Assembly: GCA_020847555.1 (NCBI GenBank)
Contig: JADLBT010000145.1
Coordinates: forward strand, 1 to 10,310
Direction of reading: 5' to 3'
DNA length: 10,310 nucleotides
Source: Gemmataceae bacterium
GTDB taxonomy: Bacteria; Planctomycetota; Planctomycetia; Gemmatales; Gemmataceae
A program made the position numbers and the translations under genes. Below are positions 1 to 7,126 of this stretch, in pieces. Numbering within the stretch: the first letter of the stretch is position 1; each line of letters opens with the position of its first letter. Below the pieces are notes generated by a model. The model was not told the DNA's origin. It saw only the letters and a program-made list of their open reading frames with translations, and did not search any database.

Positions 1-794
1 CCGGGGAAGACCTGGCGGCGCATGCGCTCGTGCCAGCGCGGGCGGCCCGCCCCGTCATCCTGGAAACTGGGCCAGGGCGGGATCGTCGCCGGATCGTAGC
101 GGTCCTTGAAATCCTCGGTCGGCAGGTAGGGCGCGTGCGGTTCCCAGTAGTGGCAGCCGATGAAGAACGGCCGGTCGCCCGCGGCAAAGGCATCGACCTG
201 GGCGAGCGCCAGGTCCGTCACGAAGTGGCAGGGCGACGAGCGGATGTCGCCCTCGGCCCAGCCGCTCACGTTGCCGCCGCTCCGCGCCGGGTCGCCGCCC
301 TCGGCGACAAACTCGATGTGCGCCTTCGGCTCGAGCCGGTTGTGCCGCCGCAGGTAATCGCGGAAGGCCTCGCAGTGGCGGATGCCGCCGTAATCGCGCA
401 GACTGAAGCCCTCGAATCCGGCCTCGGCCGCGGTCGCCGTCAGGCCGGCATGCCACTTGCCCTGGTGACCCAAGCGGTAGCCGGCGGCGGCCAGGCGCTG
501 CGGGAACAGCGTGAGCCCGCGGCCGCACTCCTCCTCGGAAAGACGGGAGAACACGCCCGTGTTGAAGCGCACGCCGTGACCGTGGGGCAGGAGCCCGGTG
601 AGGAGGCTCGCCCGGGCCGGCGTGCAGAGGGCGCTCGGCGTGTAGGCGCGATCGAACCGGATCCCGTCCGCCGCCAGCCGGTCGATTCGGGGCGAGCGCG
701 CGACGGCCGCCCCATAGCACGACAGGGTGTGCAGCGCCTGCTGGTCGGTCATGATCAGCAGGATCGATGGCGGTCTCGCCGCTGGCTCGGGCAT
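1..794 (-). CDS. S1-family sulfatase, N-terminal part (C-terminus beyond window)
   Basis: This gene would hydrolyse sulfate esters, probably on a sugar, with a formylglycine nucleophile. The frame is open from an ATG at 794 to the left edge, giving 264 codons, against roughly 450-550 for the family, so the C-terminal half is outside the window. Visible signature residues are an N-terminal strand ending in TDQQ (D17, Q18, metal site), the sulfatase signature CTPAR with Cys57 as the residue converted to formylglycine, GKWH (K113, H115) and WEPHAPY (H220). The second metal pair (DHG) lies off the window. The start is PEPAARPPSILLIM with no signal peptide, so the product is probably cytoplasmic. 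No clear Shine-Dalgarno sequence precedes the ATG. The gene is divergent from the alpha-mannosidase and shares its AT-rich intergenic region. The family is seen directly; the substrate is unknown, and sulfated mannose-type glycan is inferred from the neighbours. Confidence 0.93.
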   Translation of the reverse strand, partial: MPEPAARPPSILLIMTDQQALHTLSCYGAAVARSPRIDRLAADGIRFDRAYTPSALCTPARASLLTGLLPHGHGVRFNTGVFSRLSEEECGRGLTLFPQRLAAAGYRLGHQGKWHAGLTATAAEAGFEGFSLRDYGGIRHCEAFRDYLRRHNRLEPKAHIEFVAEGGDPARSGGNVSGWAEGDIRSSPCHFVTDLALAQVDAFAAGDRPFFIGCHYWEPHAPYLPTEDFKDRYDPATIPPWPSFQDDGAGRPRWHERMRRQVFP

Positions 795-840
795 GACGGC
801 GGCCAATCCACGAGAACGCGGCCTTTAATGCAAGTTCTAT

Positions 841-851
841 AGATACATATT
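841..851 (+). promoter_or_regulatory. Shared 11-mer AGATACATATT, copy upstream of mannosidase
   Basis: The 11-mer AGATACATATT is identical to one on the minus strand at 10144-10134. Here 62 bases lie between its end and the mannosidase ATG. At the other copy 61 bases lie between it and the binding-protein start. Identical word, orientation and spacing suggest a binding site for one regulator controlling both operons. The surroundings are AT-rich, so a chance match is possible. Confidence 0.4.
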
Positions 852-856
852 TTTCA

Positions 857-884
857 TTTTTCGGAATATATTTTTTCTTGTTTC
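857..884 (+). repeat. T-rich 28-base promoter repeat, copy 1
   Basis: Compared without gaps, 23 of 28 bases match positions 10126-10153 on the same strand. The shared core reads TTTTTC, any base, GAATAT, and both copies end in TTGTTTC or TTTGTTTC. Both copies sit in the promoter region of an operon, but they have opposite orientations relative to the downstream gene. Much of the match is T-run, which lowers its weight; the GAATAT core and the conserved end are the informative part. Confidence 0.35.
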
Positions 885-913
885 ACATTTAGATTCACTA
901 AGAATGCCCGAAC

Positions 914-3328
914 ATGCAGGACCGCCGGATACTTCACCTGGTCGGGCAGGCCCATCTCGATCCCGTCTGGCTGTGGCCCTGGCAGGAAGGCTGCTCGGAG
1001 GCACTGACGACCGTGCAATCGGCGGTCAACTGCCTGGAGGCCGAGGCCGACCTGTGCTTCACCCGTTCCTCGGCGGCGATCTACCGGTGGGTGGAGGCGG
1101 CGGATCCCGCGCTGTTTGCGCGGGTCCGCGCCCTCGTGCAGGCCGGGCGCTGGGAGATCGTCGGCGGCTGGATCGAGCAGCCCGACTGCAACCTGCCGGC
1201 CACCGAGGCCTTCGTGCGCCAGAGCCTCCTCGGGAAGGCCTACTTCCAGCGCACCTTCGGGGTCGATGTCCGCATCGGCTACAACGTCGACTCCTTCGGC
1301 CACGCCGCCGGCCTGCCCCAGTTGCTCCACCGGGCGGGCTTCACCCACTATGTCATGATGCGGCCCCAGGCCTGGGAAATGTACCTGCCGCTGCTTTTCT
1401 GGTGGGAGTCTACCGACGGCTCGCGGGTCCTCACCTGGCGGCTGCCGCAAAACTACGGCCAGCCGCCGCAGGCCGACACCGCGGCCTTCACGGCGGAACT
1501 GCACCGGGCCGTCGCGAGCGCCTTCCCGGCCGGGGCACGGCACGGCCTCTTCTTTTACGGCGTGGGCAACCATGGCGGCGGTCCGACGCGCCGGCAGATC
1601 GAGGTCCTGCGCCGCCACCAGGAGGATCCGGCGCTGCCGGAACTCAGGTTCAGCACCGTCGGCCGGTTCTTCGCGGCGCTCGCCGCGGACGGCGCGCTGG
1701 CGGACCTCCCCACGGTGCGCGGCGAGCTGAACCGGCATGCGCCCGGCTGCTATTCGGCCCACCGGCGCATCAAGCAGGACAACCGCCGCACGGAGCGCGC
1801 CCTCGTGACCGCGGAGGGGCTGCTCACGGCCGGCGCCCTGAGCCTGCCGACCGCCGCCCCGGTCCCGGCGCTCGAAGGCGCCTGGACGCGGCTCCTCTTC
1901 AACCAGTTTCACGACATCCTGGCGGGTACCTGCACCGCCTCCAATGACGCCGCGATCCGCGACCGGTTCGGCGCCGCGGCCGACGAGGCAAACGAGGTCG
2001 CCGGCCTCGCGCTGCGCCGCCTTGCCCGCGCCGTCGACGCCCGCGGCGTGCCGGAGGGATCGCTGCTCGTGTGGAATCCCCTGCCCTGGCCGCGGCCCGC
2101 CGTGATCAGTTTCGACGCCTTCGTGGCGCCCCACGGCGACGCGGCCATCCAGCGGCTGGTCGCGGTGGATGATGACGCCGAATTCCCCGTCCAATGGACG
2201 GCCGCCGAGACGTGCTTCGGGCCCATGGGAAGCCGCTGGCAGCGCCTGAACGCCGTCGTGCCCCTGCCCGCCTGCGGCTACCGCCTGTTCCGCCTCGACC
2301 ACGGCGCCCCGGCCGGGACCGCGGCCCCGACCGTCGGCAGCATCGCCGCCCGCTCCGACGCACCGGGGCTGGCGGAGCCGCTGCCCGTGGGGCTCGGTGT
2401 CTGGGCCGACCCGGGCGACACGTGGGGACACCGCCTGCACGGGTACGACGAGCGCCTGGGCGCGCCGACCCTCCTTGAGACCGTCGAACTTGAGGCCGGG
2501 ATCTGGCGGCGCACCGTCCGGCAGCGGGCCCGCTGGGGCGCCTCCGACCTCCTGATTTATTTCCGGCGCTGGGCCCACCGGCCCGGGATCGAGATCACGG
2601 TGCGGTGCAACTGGCAGGAGGCGGGCGCCATCCTGCGGCTCGAGCTTGCCACCGGGCTCGTGGACGTCACTTCGGTCGCGGCCGTCCCGGGTGCGATCGT
2701 CGAGCGCCCGGACAACGCCGGCGAGCAGCCGGCCAACGACTGGGTGGCCGCCACGGGCCGCCGCAAGGACGGCACGCGCCACTCCTGCCTGCTCGTGAGC
2801 GACGGGAGCCTGAGTTACTGCACCGCGAACGGCACGCTGCAGGTGATCGTCGCCCGGTCCGCCTTCTACGCCCATCACCGGCCCCAGTCACCGCCGGACC
2901 CCTGGGAAAACGCCCGCCTCGACCTGGGCTGGCACGAGGCGCGTTTCTGGCTGCACGACGGGCTCGGGGAGCCCGCGGCCTTGAACCCGGGCCGCTTCGC
3001 CGCGGACATGCTCAATCCGCCGCTGCCGGCGGCCGACAGCGCCCACCCCGGCACCCTGCCCACCTCCGGCTCGATCCTCGAGGTCGAGGCCGCCAACCTC
3101 AACCTGACCGCCTGCAAGCTGTCCGCCGACGGGCGCGCCTGGATCGTCCGCCTCCAGGAAACCCGGGGCACCCCGGTCACCTGCGACCTGCGCTCCACCC
3201 TGCCCGTCCGCCGCACCTGGCGGGTCGCGGTCGGGGCGTGGGCGCTCGCGACCTTCCGGCTCCCGCTCGCGGGACCGGGCCCGGCCCAGCCGGCCGACCT
3301 CCTCGAACAACCGCTTCCCCCTTCATGA
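914..3328 (+). CDS. GH38-family alpha-mannosidase
   Basis: This is an 804-residue retaining glycoside hydrolase expected to remove alpha-linked mannose from an oligosaccharide. The N-terminus carries the GH38 zinc motif in HLVGQAHLDPVWLW (H14 and D16 as zinc ligands). YNVDSFGH contains the predicted nucleophile and ligand D126, and NQFHDILAG contains H333, the remaining zinc ligand. The order fits the family: catalytic domain to about residue 270, a helical middle domain to about 370, then the long beta-rich C-terminal region. The length is at the short end but complete. There is no signal peptide, as the HLVG strand begins within ten residues of the Met, so a cytoplasmic enzyme acting on imported oligosaccharide is likely. 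ATG 914 is the only start that keeps the first motif at the usual place. Its stop overlaps the next start (ATGA at 3325-3328), so the two genes are translationally coupled. GH38 also includes mannosylglycerate hydrolases, so the precise substrate is open. Confidence 0.95.
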   Translation: MQDRRILHLVGQAHLDPVWLWPWQEGCSEALTTVQSAVNCLEAEADLCFTRSSAAIYRWVEAADPALFARVRALVQAGRWEIVGGWIEQPDCNLPATEAFVRQSLLGKAYFQRTFGVDVRIGYNVDSFGHAAGLPQLLHRAGFTHYVMMRPQAWEMYLPLLFWWESTDGSRVLTWRLPQNYGQPPQADTAAFTAELHRAVASAFPAGARHGLFFYGVGNHGGGPTRRQIEVLRRHQEDPALPELRFSTVGRFFAALAADGALADLPTVRGELNRHAPGCYSAHRRIKQDNRRTERALVTAEGLLTAGALSLPTAAPVPALEGAWTRLLFNQFHDILAGTCTASNDAAIRDRFGAAADEANEVAGLALRRLARAVDARGVPEGSLLVWNPLPWPRPAVISFDAFVAPHGDAAIQRLVAVDDDAEFPVQWTAAETCFGPMGSRWQRLNAVVPLPACGYRLFRLDHGAPAGTAAPTVGSIAARSDAPGLAEPLPVGLGVWADPGDTWGHRLHGYDERLGAPTLLETVELEAGIWRRTVRQRARWGASDLLIYFRRWAHRPGIEITVRCNWQEAGAILRLELATGLVDVTSVAAVPGAIVERPDNAGEQPANDWVAATGRRKDGTRHSCLLVSDGSLSYCTANGTLQVIVARSAFYAHHRPQSPPDPWENARLDLGWHEARFWLHDGLGEPAALNPGRFAADMLNPPLPAADSAHPGTLPTSGSILEVEAANLNLTACKLSADGRAWIVRLQETRGTPVTCDLRSTLPVRRTWRVAVGAWALATFRLPLAGPGPAQPADLLEQPLPPS

Positions 3329-4818
3329 AACCGCCGCGACCGAACATCCTGCTCATCACGACCGACCAACAGCGCTGGGACCACCTCGGGCTCCTGGGCA
3401 CGCCCGGCATCCGGACGCCGCACCTCGACCAGCTCGCCGCCGACGGCACCCATTTCGGCCGCGCCTACACGCCGTCACCCTTGTGCATCCCCTGCCGCGT
3501 TTCGCTGCTGACCGGCCAGTATCCGTCTTCCCATCACGCCTACTCGATCGGCATGACCGTGGATCCGTTTCCGGCGCCGACCCTGCCCACGCTCCTCGCG
3601 GCGGCCGGCTACCACACGAAGCTGGTCGGCAAGTCGCATTTTGTCGCCCGCCCCCATGAGGCCCGGCACATGGCCGGCGGCGAACCCCCGCCCGGGTTCT
3701 TCCGCGACTGGCACGGGCCCTACGTCGGCTTCCAGGAAGTGTCCGCCTCCACCGGCCACACGATGAACAACGAGCCCGACATGCACTACCGGGTCTTCCT
3801 CGAGGACGCCGGGGTGGATTTCCGCCCGTGGTTCCGGAGCGGGCGCAAGGACTACGACCACCACTGGGCCGGGGCCTGGGACATCCCCGCCCCGTATCAC
3901 GACACGGCCTGGGTCGGCGGCGTCACGGAGGAATACATCACGCGCCGGGCGGGCTCGGGCAAGCCGTGGTTCTGCTGGGCGAGCTTCCAGGATCCGCACG
4001 AGCCGTTCGTCTGCCCCGAGCCGTGGTACTCCCAGGTGCAGGCCGACGCCCTGCGGCCCTACGAGGGCTACCGCGACGGGGAATTCGCCGACCGGCCGGG
4101 CATCTACCAGCGCATGCTCACCCGCGACTTCGGAACCTACAGCGAGGGTAACGGCGTGCCCTGCTCCTACGGCAACCCCGACCGCGACCCGCTCCGCTCG
4201 CTGCAGGCGACGGCTGGGATGCTGGCCTTCATCGACGACCAGGTCGGCCGCATCCGCCAGCGGCTCGCCGCCACCGGCCAGGCCGAGAACACGATCATCA
4301 TCTTCACCTCCGACCACGGCGAGCTGCATGGCCACCACGGCCTGTGGGGCAAGGGGCTGGCGGCCTACGAGGACTGCCAGCGCATCCCGCTGATCGTCGC
4401 CGGACCCGGCCGCCTGCCTGCCCAGGGCACGACCGCGGCGCTCGCCAACCTGGTCGACCTGCCCCGCACCTGCCTTGGTTTCGCCGGCCTGCGAATCCCG
4501 CAGGGCATGCAGGGGCGCGACCTGGGGCCCGTGCTGCACCAGGCGCAGGCCCGCGTCCAGGACGCGGTCCTGATCGAGAGCCGCGTGACGCGGCAGACCC
4601 TCTACCAGCAGACCCTGGTGACCGAGCGGCACAAGCTGGTCGTCTACCGCGACTGGGAAGAGGGCGAACTCTACGACCTCGAGCACGATCCGGACCAGTA
4701 CGCGAACCTCTGGTCCCGGCCCGAGCACCGCGACCTGCGCGAGCGCCTGCTCATGCGGCTCGCGCGCCTGCACATGGAGCGCGACGGCGAGGTGCACCCA
4801 CGCATCAGTTTCGGCTGA
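3325..4818 (+). CDS. S1-family formylglycine sulfatase (second gene of mannosidase operon)
   Basis: This 497-residue sulfatase starts at the ATG inside the mannosidase stop (ATGA). The frame stays open further upstream, but only within the mannosidase gene, and the protein's natural beginning KPPRPNILLITTDQQRWD follows this ATG. Family residues are all present: D14 and Q15 (metal site), CIPCR with Cys54 as the formylglycine precursor, GKSH (K103, H105), QDPHEPF (H225), SDHGE (D330, H331) and LWGKG (K343). A D-Q plus D-H metal set resembles the choline-sulfatase and phosphonate-monoester-hydrolase side of the alkaline phosphatase superfamily more than D-D/D-N arylsulfatases. There is no signal peptide, so it is probably cytoplasmic. 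Co-translation with GH38 suggests it removes a sulfate that blocks or accompanies alpha-mannose cleavage. A second Cys in the CxPxR motif (CIPCR) is less common than Ser, Thr or Ala there. The maturation enzyme is not in the window. Confidence 0.95.
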   Translation: MKPPRPNILLITTDQQRWDHLGLLGTPGIRTPHLDQLAADGTHFGRAYTPSPLCIPCRVSLLTGQYPSSHHAYSIGMTVDPFPAPTLPTLLAAAGYHTKLVGKSHFVARPHEARHMAGGEPPPGFFRDWHGPYVGFQEVSASTGHTMNNEPDMHYRVFLEDAGVDFRPWFRSGRKDYDHHWAGAWDIPAPYHDTAWVGGVTEEYITRRAGSGKPWFCWASFQDPHEPFVCPEPWYSQVQADALRPYEGYRDGEFADRPGIYQRMLTRDFGTYSEGNGVPCSYGNPDRDPLRSLQATAGMLAFIDDQVGRIRQRLAATGQAENTIIIFTSDHGELHGHHGLWGKGLAAYEDCQRIPLIVAGPGRLPAQGTTAALANLVDLPRTCLGFAGLRIPQGMQGRDLGPVLHQAQARVQDAVLIESRVTRQTLYQQTLVTERHKLVVYRDWEEGELYDLEHDPDQYANLWSRPEHRDLRERLLMRLARLHMERDGEVHPRISFG

Positions 4819-4827
4819 GCGCGGGGG

Positions 4828-6279
4828 CTAGTGGCGGGTGTCCTTGTCGCTCTCGCTAAGGAGGTAGCCGGGCAGCCCGTGCGCGCCGAGGAATCCCGCC
4901 GGGCGCGGGACGACCGGGCCCTGCGGCAGGGCGCCCGCGACCAGATGCGGCGAGCGGCTCGCGGCCAGTTCCGCGACGAGGGCCTCGCGGAGCGCGGCCT
5001 TGGTCGCCTGCAGCGCGGGATCGCCCGCGCGGTTGTGCAGCTCCGCCGGGTCGGCCCGGAGGTCGAAGAGCTGCTCGGTCGGCCCCTCGGGAAACCACAG
5101 GTACTTCCAGCTGCCGTCGGTGACCGCGAGCTGGAAGCAGTATCGGGCATCCGCATACACGCTCACGATGCGCCGGCCCGCCGGCCCGGCCCCGCCGCGG
5201 GCGATCGGGCCAAGGTCGAGGCCGTCGACCGGCGCCGCCGGCGCCACGCCGGCCGCGGCCAGGAACGTGGGACAGACGTCGGCCAGGCAGACGAGGTCGT
5301 CCACCGTCCGGTTGCTGGTGACCCAGGGCTCCGCCGGCGGCAGGCGCAGGACGAACGGCACGCGGGCCGAGGGCTCGTGGAAGAAGCCCTTCGCGCCCAT
5401 GCGATGGTCGCCGAGGTATTCGCCGTGATCGGAGGTGTAGACGATCACCGTGTCCTGCCAGGCGCCGCTGGCCCGGAGGGCCGCGAAGATCCGCCCGAGG
5501 CCGTAGTCCACCTGGGTGACGAGGCCGTAGTAGGCGACCCGGGCCGCCCGGATCACCTCCGCCGGCAGGCGCCCGTAGCCCTGCCGCTCGCGGAAATGCC
5601 GCATCGCCGCGGGGCAGGACTCGTCGCACCAGTCGCCGTAAACCGGGTCCGGGATCGGGCAATCGCGGTACATCGAGTAGTAGGGCTCCGGCGGGTCGAG
5701 CGGCGGATGGGGCTTGCTGAACGAGGCCCACAGGAAAAACGGCGCCTCGGGATCGCGCCGGTAGGTGAGGAAATCCACGCAGCGCTCGGCAATCCAGGCG
5801 GTGAGCGTGGCGGACTCCGGCACGGTCGCCTGCGTGGGATGGAGCTCGTTCTGCCCGAGGCCGTGCCGCATGGGCTGCGGCCCGCCGCGCTGCGCGAGCT
5901 CGCGGTAGTAGTCGTCGGGCAGCAGCATCTCCTGGAAGCCATGCCGGTGCCGCTGGGGCGTGAAGTGCATCTTCCCGATCGCCACGGTCTGGTAACCGGC
6001 CGCGCCGAGCTGCCCGGGCAGCGTCGCGGCGGCCTCCGCCAGCCCCCGCGTGGGACCGTTGGCCGTCAGCCCGTGCCGGTGCGCATGCCGGCCGGTGAGC
6101 AGCGTCATCCGCGCCGGCACGCACATCGGGCAGTCGGAATAGGCCCGGTCGAAGCGCACGCCCTCCCGGCACAGATGGTCGAAATGGGGCGTGCGCAGGA
6201 AGGACGGGCCGGTGGCACCGGTGGCATCCCAGCGCTGCTGGTCGGTGGTGATGAGGAGGAGATTCGGGCGTGAGGCCAT
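4828..6279 (-). CDS. S1-family formylglycine sulfatase (last gene of transporter operon)
   Basis: This is a complete 483-residue sulfatase. It begins ASRPNLLLITTDQQRWD (D13, Q14) and continues with CVPAR (Cys53, to be converted to formylglycine), GKMH (K103, H105), SKPHPPL (H191), SDHGE (D284, H285) and GAKGFF (K297). Its motif spacing closely matches that of the sulfatase at 3325-4818, so the two are probably relatives acting on similar substrates. There is no signal peptide. The ATG at 6279 follows AAAGGATAGG, the best ribosome binding site in the window, formed by the last codons of the upstream permease gene. Only 7 nt separate it from that gene, so it is the fourth gene of the binding-protein/permease operon; this couples desulfation to import. 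Its stop faces the stop of the plus-strand sulfatase across 9 nt. The exact sulfated sugar cannot be told from sequence. Confidence 0.95.
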   Translation of the reverse strand: MASRPNLLLITTDQQRWDATGATGPSFLRTPHFDHLCREGVRFDRAYSDCPMCVPARMTLLTGRHAHRHGLTANGPTRGLAEAAATLPGQLGAAGYQTVAIGKMHFTPQRHRHGFQEMLLPDDYYRELAQRGGPQPMRHGLGQNELHPTQATVPESATLTAWIAERCVDFLTYRRDPEAPFFLWASFSKPHPPLDPPEPYYSMYRDCPIPDPVYGDWCDESCPAAMRHFRERQGYGRLPAEVIRAARVAYYGLVTQVDYGLGRIFAALRASGAWQDTVIVYTSDHGEYLGDHRMGAKGFFHEPSARVPFVLRLPPAEPWVTSNRTVDDLVCLADVCPTFLAAAGVAPAAPVDGLDLGPIARGGAGPAGRRIVSVYADARYCFQLAVTDGSWKYLWFPEGPTEQLFDLRADPAELHNRAGDPALQATKAALREALVAELAASRSPHLVAGALPQGPVVPRPAGFLGAHGLPGYLLSESDKDTRH

Positions 6280-6286
6280 GGGACAC

Positions 6287-7126
6287 CTATCCTTTCACGG
6301 CACCGGTATGGATGCCGCTGATCAGTTGTTTGTGCAGGAGCGTGAAGATGAGGATGAGCGGGACCACCGACATCGTGACGGCCGCCATCAGCAGATGCGT
6401 GGACTGGCCGTAGCTCGAATCAAAAAAGAGCAGCCCGACCGGCAGCGTGTACTTCTCGACACTCTTGATCATCACCAGCGGCCAGAAGAAGCTGTGGTAG
6501 TTGCCCATGAAGGTGAAGATGGCCAGGGTGAGCAGCCCGGGGCGGCAGAGCGGCAGAATGACGAGCCAGAACACCTGCCACTTGCTGGCCCCGTCGATCT
6601 CGGCCGCCTCGTCCAGCGCCGCCGGGATCGTGAGCATGAACTGCCGCAGCAGGAACGTGCCGAAGGCGCTGAACGCCGCCGGCAGCACCAGGCCGTAGTA
6701 AGAGTTCACCAGGCCGAGGCGCACCATGTTCTGGTAGTTCGGGATCAGCATGACCAGGCCGGGCAGCATCATGGTCCCGAGGTACAGGACGAAGACCCGG
6801 TCGCGCAGGCGCCAGCGCAGGCGGGCAAAGCTGAAGGCCGCCAGCGCACTCGTGGTGACCTGCAGGAAAGTCACCCAGCCCGCGATCAGCAGGCTGTTCC
6901 AGAGGAAGCGCAGGAAGGGGATCGTGTGGAACACGGCCGGATAGTTGCGCCACTGCCAGTCCCGCGGGAGCCAGGACTCCTCCGCGACCTCGGGCAGCGT
7001 CTTCAGGCTGGTGAGCACCATCCAGACAAAGGGCAGCACCATGCCGAGGCTCACGGCCGTCAGCAGGAGGTGCAGCCAGAGGTTCGCCGGGGAACCGGCC
7101 GGCCGGTTCGCGTCAGTCCGCGACAT
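6287..7126 (-). CDS. Carbohydrate ABC transporter permease, MalG type
   Basis: This 279-residue inner-membrane subunit forms half of the sugar channel. It shows a short charged N-terminus, a first helix at about 16-40, a periplasmic segment with WNSLLIA (76-82), further helices at about 79-100, 110-130 and 140-165, and a last one at about 245-264. The EAA loop that docks onto the ATPase is clear: DEAAEIDGASKWQVFWLVILP, residues 172-192. Length and layout are normal for the MalG/CUT1 family. The ATG at 7126 overlaps the end of the MalF-type gene by 14 nt and has no Shine-Dalgarno sequence, so translation is likely coupled. No ATP-binding subunit is encoded nearby; a shared MsmX-type ATPase elsewhere in the genome is the usual solution. 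The C-terminal codons double as the ribosome binding site of the sulfatase that follows. Confidence 0.94.
   Translation of the reverse strand: MSRTDANRPAGSPANLWLHLLLTAVSLGMVLPFVWMVLTSLKTLPEVAEESWLPRDWQWRNYPAVFHTIPFLRFLWNSLLIAGWVTFLQVTTSALAAFSFARLRWRLRDRVFVLYLGTMMLPGLVMLIPNYQNMVRLGLVNSYYGLVLPAAFSAFGTFLLRQFMLTIPAALDEAAEIDGASKWQVFWLVILPLCRPGLLTLAIFTFMGNYHSFFWPLVMIKSVEKYTLPVGLLFFDSSYGQSTHLLMAAVTMSVVPLILIFTLLHKQLISGIHTGAVKG

Larger units (their letters stand above)
795..913. promoter_or_regulatory. AT-rich divergent promoter region between sulfatase and mannosidase
   Basis: These 119 bases separate two divergent genes. Positions about 828-900 are strikingly AT-rich within GC-rich surroundings, as expected for bacterial promoters in such a genome. 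The stretch holds TATA-like words for both strands (for example TATAGA near 838 and TATATT at 867-872), but no convincing -35/-10 pair at proper spacing could be assigned, so no transcription start is claimed. It contains both elements that recur upstream of the transporter operon, listed separately. The mannosidase ATG at 914 has only a weak AAGAA upstream, and the sulfatase ATG at 794 has no recognisable ribosome binding site. Confidence 0.6.

Noticed and set aside
30..842. Plus-strand open frame opposite the partial sulfatase
   Set aside because: The minus strand from 794 encodes a clear sulfatase with the CTPAR, GKWH and HAPY motifs; the plus frame has none.
904..1947. Alternative plus-strand frame starting at ATG 904
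   Set aside because: It overlaps the mannosidase in another frame and gives a low-complexity Arg/Pro/Gly-rich product with no GH38 motifs.
854..2878. Long open frame antisense to the mannosidase (674 codons)
   Set aside because: It lies opposite a gene with all GH38 motifs. The translation is Gly/Arg/Ala/Pro-rich without any recognisable family, as is usual for antisense frames in GC-rich DNA.
2605..3324. Upstream in-frame extension of the plus-strand sulfatase (240 extra codons)
   Set aside because: The extension overlaps the mannosidase C-terminal domain in another frame and is Arg/Pro-rich; the sulfatase fold begins right at the ATG in the ATGA overlap.
4831..6273. Open frame of 480 codons antisense to the third sulfatase
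   Set aside because: It mirrors almost exactly the sulfatase gene, which carries the full set of catalytic residues; the antisense product has no motifs.
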